From an uncultured Bartonella sp. (GTDB lineage Bacteria; Pseudomonadota; Alphaproteobacteria; Rhizobiales; Rhizobiaceae), in assembly GCF_945277285.1 (NCBI RefSeq), contig NZ_CALYPR010000001.1, positions 124,001 through 188,000 of the forward strand: a stretch of DNA of 64,000 nt, read 5' to 3'. The position numbers and the translations under genes are program-made. Below, in pieces: positions 17,876 to 27,326 of the stretch. The notes beneath the pieces are model-generated. The model saw only the letters and a program-made list of their open reading frames with translations, had not been told where the DNA came from and did not search any database. Every line of letters starts with the position of its first letter. Positions within the stretch are counted from its first letter, which is position 1.

Positions 17876-19147
17876 ATGAACATTAAGAGCCTTCTTCTCG
17901 GCTCCGCTGCAGCTCTCATTGCAGTTTCTGGCGCTCGTGCAGCCGACGTAGTCGTTGCTGAGCCGGAACCCGTAGAATATGTACGCGTTTGCGATGCATA
18001 CGGTGAAGGATATTTCTATATTCCCGGAACTGAAACTTGCATGCGTATTTCCGGTTATGTCCGCGCAGACATTAAGGGTGGCGATAATCCGGGTGCCCGT
18101 AAGCGTGGTGATATTGACCGTGACACTTATGCATGGCGTACCCGTGCAACACTTCGTTTCCACACAGCTTCGGAAACTGAACTTGGTACATTGCGCACAT
18201 TCATTGAATTGCGTTCGCAATGGGATGAGGGCGCCGAATGGGATCATAAAGAGGATTCGGCATCGGGACAGCTTCGTTTCGCCTTCATCGAACTCGGTGG
18301 CATCCGCGTAGGTCTTGACGAATCGATATTCAACCATTGGACAGGTTACTATGGTAACGTTGTCAACGACGATATCGTAAACCCGATGGCTTATACCCGC
18401 ACAAACGTTATCAGCTATACATTTAATGCTGGCAACGGTTTCTCGGCTATCTTGGGCGTTGAACAAGGTAATGATGATATTGATAGCCTTAATGCTGATG
18501 GCGAGTATGGTTATAAATATTATCGTGACGTCAATGGCGTTATTCAGCACAAAGAACGTGATCTTAGCGGTAAAATTGACGACTACACACCAAATGTTGT
18601 TGGTGGTCTGAAATTCGTTCAAGGCTGGGGCGGTGTTTCTGTTGTTGGTGCCTACGACGCTTACTATGAAGAATGGGCTGCAAAAGCTCGTTTGGATTTG
18701 AATGTTACCGATCAGTGGAGCGTTTGGGTCATGGGCGGATATAAGTCGGCTGATGACACTTACCGTGTTGATGATACATATCATGTTCGTAATTACACCA
18801 ATTCCTTGGGAATTCTTGGGACAAAATATGGTGTGTTCCGTCAAGTTAACTCGATCTATGGTGATTGGGGTGGTGATTGGTCCGTTTGGGGTGGTACAAC
18901 CTTTAAATTCAACAAGAAGACCAGCTTCAACGCTCAAGTATCCTATGATGATGCAGATACATTCGCTGCTTCCATCAACGTAAAGTATGAATTGGTTCCG
19001 GGTCTGGTAATTACTCCTGAATTGACCTATGTCTCTTGGGATAACGATTTCAGCATCCGCAACGAAGCAAATACAGTTAAGTATGTTGATTCTCTCAAGA
19101 GCCAAGATGCTTTCCAAGGTATGGTTCGTATCCAACGTTCGTTCTAA
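17876..19147 (+). CDS. Omp2b-type porin
   Basis: Encodes 423 aa. There is a signal peptide (residues about 1-22, ending ARA), then the alphaproteobacterial porin signature EYVRVCDAYGEGYFYIPGTETCMRISGYVRAD, with the two conserved cysteines. The rest is a 16-stranded barrel with alternating aromatic strands and a terminal phenylalanine (RIQRSF). It is a general outer-membrane diffusion channel and probably the major surface protein. The GGAGGT ribosome site is strong, the leader is structured and a good terminator follows. It stands alone, between tRNA-Ser and a gene desert. Confidence 0.95.
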   Translation: MNIKSLLLGSAAALIAVSGARAADVVVAEPEPVEYVRVCDAYGEGYFYIPGTETCMRISGYVRADIKGGDNPGARKRGDIDRDTYAWRTRATLRFHTASETELGTLRTFIELRSQWDEGAEWDHKEDSASGQLRFAFIELGGIRVGLDESIFNHWTGYYGNVVNDDIVNPMAYTRTNVISYTFNAGNGFSAILGVEQGNDDIDSLNADGEYGYKYYRDVNGVIQHKERDLSGKIDDYTPNVVGGLKFVQGWGGVSVVGAYDAYYEEWAAKARLDLNVTDQWSVWVMGGYKSADDTYRVDDTYHVRNYTNSLGILGTKYGVFRQVNSIYGDWGGDWSVWGGTTFKFNKKTSFNAQVSYDDADTFAASINVKYELVPGLVITPELTYVSWDNDFSIRNEANTVKYVDSLKSQDAFQGMVRIQRSF

Positions 19148-19170
19148 TTTTAAAAAGAATGAAATTGAAA

Positions 19171-19199
19171 AAACCGGCGATAAAATCGCCGGTTTTTTT
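19171..19199 (+). terminator. Rho-independent terminator of the porin gene
   Basis: A perfect 11-bp stem, AAACCGGCGAT paired with ATCGCCGGTTT around an AAA loop, runs into a seven-T tract. It begins 24 bp after the porin stop codon. Confidence 0.92.
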
Positions 19200-19201
19200 A
19201 T

Positions 19202-21054
19202 GTAAAAATAATAGTTTACGATTTTTCAGATCGGAAAAAATAAAATATTTTTATTGATTGCACTATCTTCGTCAGACGAGCATCCAAACAGAAAAATTCA
19301 CGATCTTGGTTTTAATTCTTGGCACAACCGGCAGCCGTTCATACACCACACTTTAATTGATAAAAATGGCATTTACTGAAGAATAGCTTCTGACTGGAAA
19401 AACAGTCCAAAAATACGGAATAGCAATTTAAATATACCTTTTTGGAATTACTTCCGGTCGAATATGCTCTCCTGCAAAAGAATATTTTTACAATGATATT
19501 AAGAAGCAGCCCTTTCCCACCAAAAACTGAAACGGAATTGAATTTAAGTTGGGTAATTTAATAGCTCCTCAAGCGGGGTGAAACAACTTTTGTCCGCATA
19601 TTGTATGGTAAGCACTGCGTTCATAAAGCCGGTAGTTCCTATTGTTTTAATGATATCAAAATTTGAAGAAGTGTTTTTTGCACTGCTCCAGTTTATCTAG
19701 GGAGTTTGAGGAAGCTCAAACCAGCAAAAGGCAGAAAATTGTCGAGTTATAGGGAATTGGCTTGGCATATCAATCATTTAAAGAAAGCAGCAATAAAATG
19801 GTCTGAGGTTCTGATCGCACCGCAAAAAAATATTTGGGTTTAATTGCCCTGTATTAAAAAACCTGTCTGAACATTATCAGAGCGCTAATAAGAAAAAGTT
19901 AGCCATAACAAATAGGAAACACACCAATTACCTTTTCTTTTTTGGTCAATTATCAATTTTTTGTTTAACTGCGATTTACTGATATCTCATTAGATCCAGT
20001 ATTAGTTGCACTTAAGTTTATGAATACCAATATTCATAATTTTTCATTAATGGCTTGTTTTTCCTACTCGTTTTATCATTAACGCTGCTATATAATTTAT
20101 GTTTCAAGTTGAATTTTCTACATCTTCACCTTTATTTGCTATTATTCAGCTGTCTTTCCAATTGCAGCCAACACACGGGGCTTGTTCACCAGACAACGAC
20201 GATTTTACAAATTTCAAATTACCTTTTAGCGCAGCCGAAAATAGAAAATTTTAAAAGCTCGTATCACTTATTTAGCATCCCCCCACCAAACGGGTCGTTA
20301 AAAATTCAATTCTTCAAAATTGTAAGCCCCCATTCAGATAAAAGTTAAATTTTTTTTCATCAACGGACAGAATACCAGTAATTAAGCGTCGTTTTTGAGC
20401 CGTAAAAATTATTAGGCAAAGCTCTGCCTCAACAACAGTGCCTTATCCAACTCTCACTATAACTGATCCTGAGAAAATGCCGGAAAGTATTAAATAAGAC
20501 ACGGGAACTGTAACATCAATAAATATAAAATTCCGCCAAAGCCGGATCTGATTTGGAACTGAATAATTTCTCTATCACCTTTTCCTTTTTTATGAATGCT
20601 AGAGAATCGCGATTTTGGAAAATTGTAATTTTTTTGGATCAGTGTCATTGCCTAACAAACTTATTGACGTATATTTTTATTTCTTACTGGTGATTTCACC
20701 TCATATAAAATTTATTAATTTTAATTATAAATTCAATGTTATTTAGTTCATAATTATTTTTATTTATTATTTATATATTTTTAAATATTAAAAACTTTTT
20801 GTAATAAAAATTTTTGCTTAAATCAAAATTATTATTAAACACTTTTACAATTTAATAATTATATTGTTTTAACAACATTAAATAACATATTTGAATTATA
20901 AATAATTAAAATTATACAATTAAAATAGCATTTTTAGAATTTTCGGTTCTTATAGCGCTTTATAACAATTTATTGATACACAGAGCATATGTGTTTTATG
21001 ATAATTAGCATAAAATACGTTATAGCCTGTTGCCTATGTAACTGGATTAACTTT
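19202..21054. other. 1.85-kb gene desert
   Basis: No ORF here has both a ribosome site and protein-like composition. The 97-codon ORF at 20055 is low-complexity and is rejected. From about 19480 to 19960 the base composition is less extreme than in the remainder, and stops are scattered in all frames, as in a decayed gene, but I cannot name a parent. From 20690 to 20950 it is nearly pure A/T. The end of the region carries the promoter of the aminotransferase gene. Confidence 0.5.
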
Positions 21055-22176
21055 ATGTCAGATCAATTTTATTCTCCGGCTGTCACGCCTCTTATAGCTT
21101 CTCTTCCGTCCACCGTTCCATTTACCGGACCAGAAACTATTGAACGGAAAACAGGTATCCCATTTCGAGCCCGGTTGGGAGCTAATGAAAACGGTTTTGG
21201 CCCTGCTCCGTCAGTTATTGAAGCACTAAAAAAATCTCTTTTTGACGTCTGGAAATATGGTGATCCTGAAAATTACGATCTTATCAATGCACTTGCCTCT
21301 TTATATGGCTTAAAATCTTCAGAGCTGACAATAGGCCCGGGAGTAGATTCGCTTTTAGGACTAATCGTTCGGCAATATATTGAACCAGGCGATACAGTCA
21401 TTAACTCGCTAGGCGGTTATCCCACTTTCAATTATCATGTTGCCGGTTTTGGAGGAAAGCTTGTTACAGTTGCCTATTCAAAGGATCGATCTGACCTTCA
21501 AGCACTATCGGATGCGGCGCATAAATATAAAGCCAAAATCGTCTATCTTGCCAATCCCGATAACCCGTTGGGAACGTGGCACAATGGTAATGACATTGAA
21601 GTTTTCATCAAAAGCCTTCCTGAAAATACCTTGTTAATTCTTGATGAAGCCTATGGTGAACTGGCACCTGAAGGTGCTTTACCGCCACTTTCAAAAATCT
21701 GGCCAAACGTTTTAAGGATGCGTACCTTTTCAAAGGTCTACGGCCTTGCTGGTCTGCGTTGTGGTTATGCTATCGGAACGCCGCAGCGCATCAGCGTTTT
21801 TGATAAAGTGCGTGACCATTTTTCAGTCAATAAAATGGCTCAAATTGCTGCTCTTCATGCTTTAGCCGACCGGAAATATCTTGATGAGGTCATCAAAAAA
21901 ATAAATAATGCGAAAGATAAACTCGTAAAAATAGCACATATTCATGATTTAAAGACACTTCCTTCGGCAACCAATTTTGTCGCAATTGATTGCGGTCATG
22001 ACGGAAAATATGCGCAAGCTGTTCTTGATCTGCTGATTAAACGCGGAATTTTTGTGCGTAAGCCATCCGTTCCAGTCCTAGACCGATTGATCAGAGTAAG
22101 TGTTGGCCCCGAAAACGAACTTAATCTTTTTGCAGAAGCTTTTGCGTGGGCGCTTGATACAGCGGTAAAGGGGTGA
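21055..22176 (+). CDS. PLP-dependent aminotransferase, histidinol-phosphate aminotransferase-like
   Basis: Encodes 373 aa. Class I/II fold with ANENGFGPAPSV at the N-terminus, NPDNPLGTWH, the aspartate in LLILDEAYGE, the PLP-binding lysine in TFSKVYGLAGLRCGYAIG, and the C-terminal arginine in RLIRVSVG. It resembles HisC but belongs to a paralogous group common in rhizobia, so histidine synthesis is not assured. I chose ATG 21055 over one 22 codons upstream because that extension (a Cys/Ile-rich segment) is unlike the family. The DUF423 gene begins 4 bp after the stop. Confidence 0.88.
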   Translation: MSDQFYSPAVTPLIASLPSTVPFTGPETIERKTGIPFRARLGANENGFGPAPSVIEALKKSLFDVWKYGDPENYDLINALASLYGLKSSELTIGPGVDSLLGLIVRQYIEPGDTVINSLGGYPTFNYHVAGFGGKLVTVAYSKDRSDLQALSDAAHKYKAKIVYLANPDNPLGTWHNGNDIEVFIKSLPENTLLILDEAYGELAPEGALPPLSKIWPNVLRMRTFSKVYGLAGLRCGYAIGTPQRISVFDKVRDHFSVNKMAQIAALHALADRKYLDEVIKKINNAKDKLVKIAHIHDLKTLPSATNFVAIDCGHDGKYAQAVLDLLIKRGIFVRKPSVPVLDRLIRVSVGPENELNLFAEAFAWALDTAVKG

Positions 22177-22180
22177 AAAA

Positions 22181-22546
22181 ATGTCTGATTTGAATAAACG
22201 TATATTAATTGCTTTTTCTGGCTTTTATGGTGCAGGTGGCATAGCCGCCTATGCGGCAGCATCACATATTGGTGGCTATTACGGCGCTATGGCACCGGTG
22301 CTCCTCGGTAACGCAGCTGCACTTCTGGGACTTTCGGTTGCAACCAAAACCAACATTGTCACGCGTTTGTCAGGTGCTCTTATCATTATTGGTGTTGCAC
22401 TCTTTGCTGCTGATATTATGTACCGTAATTTGATCGGAACGCGTCTTTTCCCCTATGCCGCGCCACTTGGTGGCACAATTAACATTCTCGGTTGGCTTTT
22501 ACTTATTATCGCGGCATTTTTGCCCTTTGAAAAAGACGGCGATTGA
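22181..22546 (+). CDS. DUF423 family membrane protein
   Basis: Encodes 121 aa with four predicted transmembrane helices. The C-terminal block YRNLIGTRLFPYAAPLGGTI then LGWLLLIIAAF is typical of the DUF423 (YgdD-like) family. The N-terminal GFYGAGGIAAYA stands where family members have GAFGAHG. The gene starts 4 bp after the aminotransferase stop, so it is in the same operon. The molecular function of the family is unknown. Confidence 0.8.
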   Translation: MSDLNKRILIAFSGFYGAGGIAAYAAASHIGGYYGAMAPVLLGNAAALLGLSVATKTNIVTRLSGALIIIGVALFAADIMYRNLIGTRLFPYAAPLGGTINILGWLLLIIAAFLPFEKDGD

Positions 22547-22682
22547 AGTTTCCTCAGGACTTTGATCTTTTAAAGTTGCGAGATGTATAGTGTTACGATG
22601 TGTCCTACAAAAGTGTGAAGCTTACTTTTTTCGTGAACAATGTGTTTACTTTCATTTTTTAAAAAAACATTTTTTATTCATG

Positions 22683-22711
22683 TTGACAAAATGGCCTTTT
22701 GAGCCAAACAT
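22683..22711 (+). promoter_or_regulatory. Candidate sigma-70 promoter of the thi operon
   Basis: A consensus -35 TTGACA (22683-22688), then 17 bp, then AAACAT as a weak -10 element (22706-22711). Transcription would start near 22718, which is where the riboswitch begins. The -35 match and position support it; the -10 match is poor. Confidence 0.5.
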
Positions 22712-22715
22712 GCTC

Positions 22716-22830
22716 GCAACCTTGGGGAGCCTATATATGGCTGAGAGTCTGTGATAACGGTGTTTTATGTTTCACCTTCCACAGTGACCCATTGAACCTG
22801 AACCAGTTAGAACTGGCGGAGGGATGGTGT
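22716..22830 (+). ncRNA. TPP riboswitch (THI element)
   Basis: The conserved core is present in order: CTTGGGGAGCC, then GGCTGAGAG, then GACCCATTGAACCTGAACC, then AACTGGCGGAGGGA. These are the pyrimidine- and pyrophosphate-sensing helices of the thiamine pyrophosphate riboswitch. It precedes thiO by about 160 bp and should turn the thi operon off when TPP is plentiful. The extra stem between the two halves (GGTGTTTTATGTTTCACC) is a normal variable P3 extension. Confidence 0.95.
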
Positions 22831-22988
22831 TTGTGTTTGACACTTCGTCGAGCGAAAAGTCATTTATTTTTCTATCATCCCGATTCGGTTTTACAGTGTG
22901 TTATCAGGGCTATTGCCGTGAAATACCGCAACTGGTTCATTTGTTTCTGAAGCGGTTTCAAAAAATATGCTACCGCGATTGATTATGG

Positions 22989-23960
22989 ATGGGCTGCATG
23001 CTGAAAACAAAAAAAAGAATACTTGTCAAAGGTAGTGGCGTAGCTGGACTGACAAGTGCATATATGTTGGCTAGAGCTGGCGCAGAAGTAACTCTTTCAG
23101 CTCCAAAAGATGCGCCCGTTGGAGCTGCGAGCTGGTATGCCGGCGGGATGCTTGCACCTTATTGCGAACGCGAAAGTGCTGAAGCCCGCGTTGAAGAGCT
23201 GGGATTACAAGCGATGAAATGGTGGGCTGAGACCTTGCCCGATCTTGTTACCCATAAAGGAACACTTGTCGTAGCCCCTGCCCGCGATAATGCCGAATTG
23301 GAACGTTTTTCCCAACGTACAAATGGGCATGAGAAAATAGATGGTGCAGAAATTGCCAGACTAGAACCCGATCTTGCCGGACGTTTCAACCGCGGTCTGT
23401 TTTATGCTACGGAAGCGCACATTGATCCTCGTAAGGCTCTAATGGCACTTAGGGAAAAGTTGAAAAATTCGGGCGTTGACTTCGTTGATGAAGACGTTGG
23501 CGAAAATAGTTTTGATGTTATCGTCGACGCAACAGGAATTGCCCGCCTGAACGAAGATCACGAAATGCGTGGCGTACGCGGCGAAATGTTGCTTGTCCGT
23601 AATTTCGATGTTTCGTTCTCAAGACCGATCAGGCTCGTCCATCCAAGAATACCGCTTTATATTGTGCCGCGTGATAATGGTATATTCATGATTGGTGCTA
23701 CGATGATCGAAAGTGATAATGACGGGCCGATTACCGCGCATTCCATGATGGATTTTCTTAATGCTGCCTATACAATCCATCCATCCTTTGCCGAGGCAGA
23801 GATTGTTGAAATTGGCGTTGGCGTGCGCCCCTCTTATGAAGATAATTTTCCGCGGGTCAAACAACAAAATGACCATATCTACGTCAATGGTATGTACCGC
23901 CATGGCTATCTGCTTTCACCAGAAATGGCCAAACAAGTAACTCAACTAGCCATGGGATAA
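22989..23960 (+). CDS. thiO: Glycine oxidase ThiO
   Basis: Encodes 323 aa. FAD-dependent oxidation of glycine to iminoglycine, which feeds the thiazole synthase ThiG. The Rossmann motif GSGVAGLTSAYMLARAGAEVTL is near residues 14-35. The C-terminal NGMYRHGYLLSPEMA is typical of the DAO-family ThiO. Using ThiO rather than the radical enzyme ThiH fits an aerobic lifestyle. The start may be 22989 or ATG 22998; neither has an ideal ribosome site, as expected if translation is riboswitch-controlled. It is the first gene of thiOSGED; no thiC is present between it and the riboswitch. Confidence 0.93.
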   Translation: MGCMLKTKKRILVKGSGVAGLTSAYMLARAGAEVTLSAPKDAPVGAASWYAGGMLAPYCERESAEARVEELGLQAMKWWAETLPDLVTHKGTLVVAPARDNAELERFSQRTNGHEKIDGAEIARLEPDLAGRFNRGLFYATEAHIDPRKALMALREKLKNSGVDFVDEDVGENSFDVIVDATGIARLNEDHEMRGVRGEMLLVRNFDVSFSRPIRLVHPRIPLYIVPRDNGIFMIGATMIESDNDGPITAHSMMDFLNAAYTIHPSFAEAEIVEIGVGVRPSYEDNFPRVKQQNDHIYVNGMYRHGYLLSPEMAKQVTQLAMG

Positions 23961-23963
23961 GCC

Positions 23964-24161
23964 ATGAAAATATTTGTTAATGGTGAAAAAAAAGATGTCA
24001 GAGCGGATAATCTTTCCGCGCTACTGAAAGAACTGGACTACGAAGGTGAATGGTTGGCAACAGCCGTCAATGCCGAACTGGTTACCACCGAGGAACGCCA
24101 GCGATATCAATTAAAAATCGGCGATAAAATAGAAATTTTAAGCCCTATGCAGGGAGGTTGA
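23964..24161 (+). CDS. thiS: Sulfur carrier protein ThiS
   Basis: Encodes 65 aa with a ubiquitin-like beta-grasp fold. It ends in the obligatory Gly-Gly (SPMQGG), the site of adenylation and thiocarboxylate formation. It provides sulfur for the thiazole ring. It starts 3 bp after thiO, and the thiG start lies only 5 bp after its stop. Confidence 0.95.
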   Translation: MKIFVNGEKKDVRADNLSALLKELDYEGEWLATAVNAELVTTEERQRYQLKIGDKIEILSPMQGG

Positions 24162-24166
24162 GGCTA

Positions 24167-24937
24167 GTGCTAACGCTTTATGACAAGAATTTTTCTTCCC
24201 GTCTTCTATTGGGAACCGCGCAATATCCATCGCCTAAAATTCTGGAAGAGGCTATACGTGCCTCTCACACGGAAATTGTAACTGTTTCACTTCGCCGTGA
24301 AATGGCAGGTGGTAAACAAGGTGGGCAATTTTTTTCGTTAATCAAATCGCTTGGTGTTTCAATTTTGCCGAATACGGCCGGCTGTTTTACAGTGAAAGAA
24401 GCCGTTACAACTGCTAAAATGGCGCGTGAGCTTTTCAAAACACCTTGGATAAAACTCGAAATCATTGGCAATGCCGATACACTGCAACCAGATGTTTTTT
24501 CTTTGGTTGAAGCCGCACGCATTCTTAATGAAGACGGTTTTCAGGTTTTCCCCTATACAACTGATGATTTAGTGGTCGCAGAAAAATTGGCGGATGCCGG
24601 ATGTCGTGTTATTATGCCGTGGTGCGCACCTATCGGATCAGCAAAAGGCCCTGAAAATATAGACGGTTTGCGCTCAATTCGCGCTAATTTCCCTGAACTC
24701 AGTTTAATTGTCGATGCGGGAATTGGTCGCCCGTCTCATGCGACCAAAGCCATGGAGCTGGGCTATGATGGTGTTTTGCTCAATACGGCTGTAGCAAAAG
24801 CCGGAGATCCCATTTTAATGGCGGAGGCTTTTGCCAATGCCGTTCAAGCTGGGCGAAAAGCATTTAAAGCCGGGCTGTTGGGGCCGCGCGATGTTGCTGT
24901 TCCTTCAACGCCGGTGCTCGGAAAGGCAATATTTTGA
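24167..24937 (+). CDS. thiG: Thiazole synthase ThiG
   Basis: Encodes 256 aa. Joins 1-deoxyxylulose 5-phosphate, iminoglycine and ThiS thiocarboxylate into the thiazole phosphate. The Schiff-base lysine is K96 in [11 protein letters not shown]. The phosphate-binding loops [14 protein letters not shown] and [11 protein letters not shown] are intact. I chose GTG 24167, which lies 9 bp after AGGGAGG (inside the thiS end). A TTG at 24158 directly follows that box and could not be used. Confidence 0.94.
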   Translation: MLTLYDKNFSSRLLLGTAQYPSPKILEEAIRASHTEIVTVSLRREMAGGKQGGQFFSLIKSLGVSILPNTAGCFTVKEAVTTAKMARELFKTPWIKLEIIGNADTLQPDVFSLVEAARILNEDGFQVFPYTTDDLVVAEKLADAGCRVIMPWCAPIGSAKGPENIDGLRSIRANFPELSLIVDAGIGRPSHATKAMELGYDGVLLNTAVAKAGDPILMAEAFANAVQAGRKAFKAGLLGPRDVAVPSTPVLGKAIF

Positions 24938-25542
24938 TTAAACTAGACCCATTTTATCCCATTGTTGATAGTGCGGACTGGATTGAACGGTTGGTACCGC
25001 TCGGCATAAAACTGATACAATTACGCATGAAAAATGTGCGTGAGGATGTGCTCCGTCAACATATCCAGCGGGCAAAGTTGATTTGCAAGCAATTCCACTG
25101 TCAATTGATTATCAATGACTATTGGAAAATAGCTATCGAAGAAGAATGTGATTTCATCCATCTCGGTCAAGAAGATCTGGCTGTTGCCAATCTGGAACAA
25201 ATAAAAAAGGCCGGATTGAAGCTTGGGGTGAGCACGCATGACGCAAGCGAGCTTAATGACGCACTGGCTGCAAAACCGGATTATGTCGCACTTGGGCCAG
25301 TGTATCAGACAATATTGAAAAAAATGAAATGGCAACCACAAGGATTGGAAAAAGTAACCCGTTGGAAAAAACTCATCGGTGATTTGCCGTTGGTGGCAAT
25401 TGGCGGCCTTAATCCCGAACGCGGTATGTTTGCTCTCGCGGCTGGGGCTGATAGTGCCGCGGTTGTGACAGATATCATCATGAACAAAAACCCTGAAGAT
25501 CGCGTCAGGCAGTGGTTGGAAGCAACTCAAAAATGGCGCTAG
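24934..25542 (+). CDS. thiE: Thiamine phosphate synthase ThiE
   Basis: Encodes 202 aa from a TTG start overlapping the thiG stop (TTGA). Couples HMP pyrophosphate with thiazole phosphate to make thiamine phosphate. Family features are [20 protein letters not shown], the [10 protein letters not shown] segment, [10 protein letters not shown] and [10 protein letters not shown]. The TIM barrel is somewhat diverged from E. coli ThiE (for example VYQTILKKM where FPTxTK is usual), in line with alphaproteobacterial versions. Confidence 0.9.
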   Translation: MIKLDPFYPIVDSADWIERLVPLGIKLIQLRMKNVREDVLRQHIQRAKLICKQFHCQLIINDYWKIAIEEECDFIHLGQEDLAVANLEQIKKAGLKLGVSTHDASELNDALAAKPDYVALGPVYQTILKKMKWQPQGLEKVTRWKKLIGDLPLVAIGGLNPERGMFALAAGADSAAVVTDIIMNKNPEDRVRQWLEATQKWR

Positions 25543-26306
25543 TTCCTAAAATCCTCATCGTCGCCGGAACAGATCCGACAGGGGGCGCAGGTATCGTGCG
25601 CGATATCGAGACAGCAAGCCATTTTTGTGTCAAAACCGGCCTTGCAATAACATCAGTCAATGTTCAAGATGACCGATGTGTCGCAAAAAAAATGCCTATG
25701 CCTCGCGACATTATTTATGGGCAAATGCGTTCTGCACTTCAATCAGCTAAAATTTCAGCTATAAAAATTGGCATGACCGGAAGCGCTGAAATCGTCTGTG
25801 CGATTTGCGATGTTCTTGATGAATTTTCTGACATTCCAGTTATTCTTGACCCGGTTATCACAGCTTCATCCGGCGGTGCGCTTGCTGATGGTGCAACAAT
25901 TGCAGAAATTCAAAAAAAATTGCTCAAACGTTGTTTTCTTATAACCCCCAATCTTGCCGAACTTGCCCGATTGACAGAAACCGTTTTAGCAAAAAGTCAT
26001 GAACAGACGATTGAACAAGCCAAAAAGTTGGTTTTACTGGGCGCACGTTATGTTCTTGCCAAGGGCGGCCATGAAACAAGTGATGCTTCAACAGACAGCC
26101 TTGTTTCATCCGGAAAAGTCGCCAATTTTTCCTTTCCTCGTCTTCACGCCACAATGCGCGGCACAGGATGTACATTATCGACTGCAATCGCTTGTGAATT
26201 GGCAAATGGAAAAAATATTGAAAGTGCTGTTAAAAGCGCCAAAGCTTATGTCTATCAATTACTGAAAGAGCATGTCGGGCCGACATGTTCTCTTCCAAGT
26301 CACTAG
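25533..26306 (+). CDS. thiD: Hydroxymethylpyrimidine (phosphate) kinase ThiD
   Basis: Encodes 257 aa of the ribokinase-like family. Phosphorylates HMP and HMP-P to HMP-PP. It has AGTDPTGGAGIVRD near residues 11-24, the VILDPVITASSG segment, ITPNLAELARLT, and the catalytic GTGCTLSTAIA loop near the C-terminus. ATG 25533 overlaps the thiE end by 10 bp and is preferred over an upstream in-frame codon at 25512. It is the last recognised thi gene of the operon. Confidence 0.93.
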   Translation: MALVPKILIVAGTDPTGGAGIVRDIETASHFCVKTGLAITSVNVQDDRCVAKKMPMPRDIIYGQMRSALQSAKISAIKIGMTGSAEIVCAICDVLDEFSDIPVILDPVITASSGGALADGATIAEIQKKLLKRCFLITPNLAELARLTETVLAKSHEQTIEQAKKLVLLGARYVLAKGGHETSDASTDSLVSSGKVANFSFPRLHATMRGTGCTLSTAIACELANGKNIESAVKSAKAYVYQLLKEHVGPTCSLPSH

Positions 26307-26341
26307 ACTTCAATATCAAAACGCGGCACATTCAACACTGA

Positions 26342-26896
26342 ATGAAAATTCAAAAAAGTAATATCACTATGATTGATACAAGCCGTATTTCTGTTATTTG
26401 CGATGATATAACAACATTGAATGTTGATGCCATTGTCAATGCTGCTAACTCGACATTGTTGGGGGGCGGAGGAGTCGATGGTGCAATCCATAAAGCTGCA
26501 GGGCCGGAATTATTAGCCGAGTGCAAAGCTTTGCACGGTTGCAAAACCGGCGAGGCAAAATTGACAAAAGGCTATCTTTTACCCGCCAGCTTCGTCATTC
26601 ACACAGTGGGGCCAGTTTGGTATGGTGGTGTTAATAACGAACCAGAAAAGCTGCAATCCTGCTATGAAAATTCCTTGATGATCGCCAAGAATAATAAATT
26701 CAGGACCATTGCTTTTCCTGCAATTTCTGCCGGAGTTTACCGTTATCCGGCAAAAGCAGCAGCCGAAATTGCGGTTTCCACTACTGTTAAATTTTTTGAA
26801 AAAAATGATCTTCCAAATCAGGTTATATTTTGTACCTACTCAAAGGAAATGTATAATATTTATAAAAATACTTTAAATAATTTATTAAAACAATAA
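26342..26896 (+). CDS. Macro domain protein, YmdB-like ADP-ribose hydrolase
   Basis: Encodes 184 aa, essentially one macro domain. The ADP-ribose binding blocks are [27 protein letters not shown] (residues about 29-55), [10 protein letters not shown], and [20 protein letters not shown]. These match MacroD/YmdB enzymes that hydrolyse O-acetyl-ADP-ribose and remove mono-ADP-ribose. It begins 35 bp after thiD on the same strand without a terminator between them, so it may be cotranscribed with thiamine genes. Its own substrate is not predictable from sequence. The 3' end grows very AT-rich. Confidence 0.92.
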   Translation: MKIQKSNITMIDTSRISVICDDITTLNVDAIVNAANSTLLGGGGVDGAIHKAAGPELLAECKALHGCKTGEAKLTKGYLLPASFVIHTVGPVWYGGVNNEPEKLQSCYENSLMIAKNNKFRTIAFPAISAGVYRYPAKAAAEIAVSTTVKFFEKNDLPNQVIFCTYSKEMYNIYKNTLNNLLKQ

Positions 26897-27161
26897 TTCA
26901 TATATTAATATTATTCTTGAATATTTTAAACTATATTTTATTAAATTATTTAATTTAATTTTTTTAATATATTATATTTTATATTAATTTATTTTACTTT
27001 TAGTGTTTTGACACTGCACAAAAAAAGTGATGCATAAAGATCCTCCGATAAGCATGGCAAAAATCAGTTATTAAAATTTTGTAGAGAAGTGCTGATCATT
27101 AAAGATAACTGGTTTCAACAAAGAAAAATTATGCAATATGGTTAACGAAGGGAGCCTGAAC

Positions 27162-27302
27162 ATGCTGATTCGTCGTTTTTCCGTAGTGTTTGTAACATTA
27201 TTTTTTGTGGCGGTATTGGTAGCTTTCGCCGTGTTCCATGCAAAAACGCCTGCATATGCAAAACCGATTTTTGCGCCTATAACAAGTGAAATAAACAATT
27301 AA
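27162..27302 (+). CDS. Small exported or membrane-anchored protein, 46 aa
   Basis: ATG 27162 has a GGGAG box 7 bp upstream; an in-frame ATG at 27138 lacks one. The product begins MLIRRFS, has a strongly hydrophobic core (about residues 8-25), and then a possible signal peptidase site (PAYA) before a short tail of about 13 residues. It is either a tiny secreted peptide or a single-helix membrane protein. It sits alone on the strand ahead of the EEP-family gene (gap 24 bp). No family is recognised. Confidence 0.5.
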   Translation: MLIRRFSVVFVTLFFVAVLVAFAVFHAKTPAYAKPIFAPITSEINN

Positions 27303-27326
27303 GCTCTGACTTTTTCAGTATTTGCA

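Noticed and set aside
17870..19135. 421-codon open frame antisense to the porin gene
   Set aside because: It mirrors the porin coding frame and has no ribosome site or protein-like composition (Ile, Thr, Cys-rich). Codon bias of the porin gene explains the open frame.
20055..20348. 97-codon ORF in the gene desert
   Set aside because: Leu, Phe, Ser and Tyr dominate, no ribosome site is seen and the region is AT-rich. It looks like chance reading of low-complexity DNA.
22699..22950. 83-codon ORF over the riboswitch
   Set aside because: The frame is covered by the conserved TPP riboswitch and its leader, so coding is unlikely.
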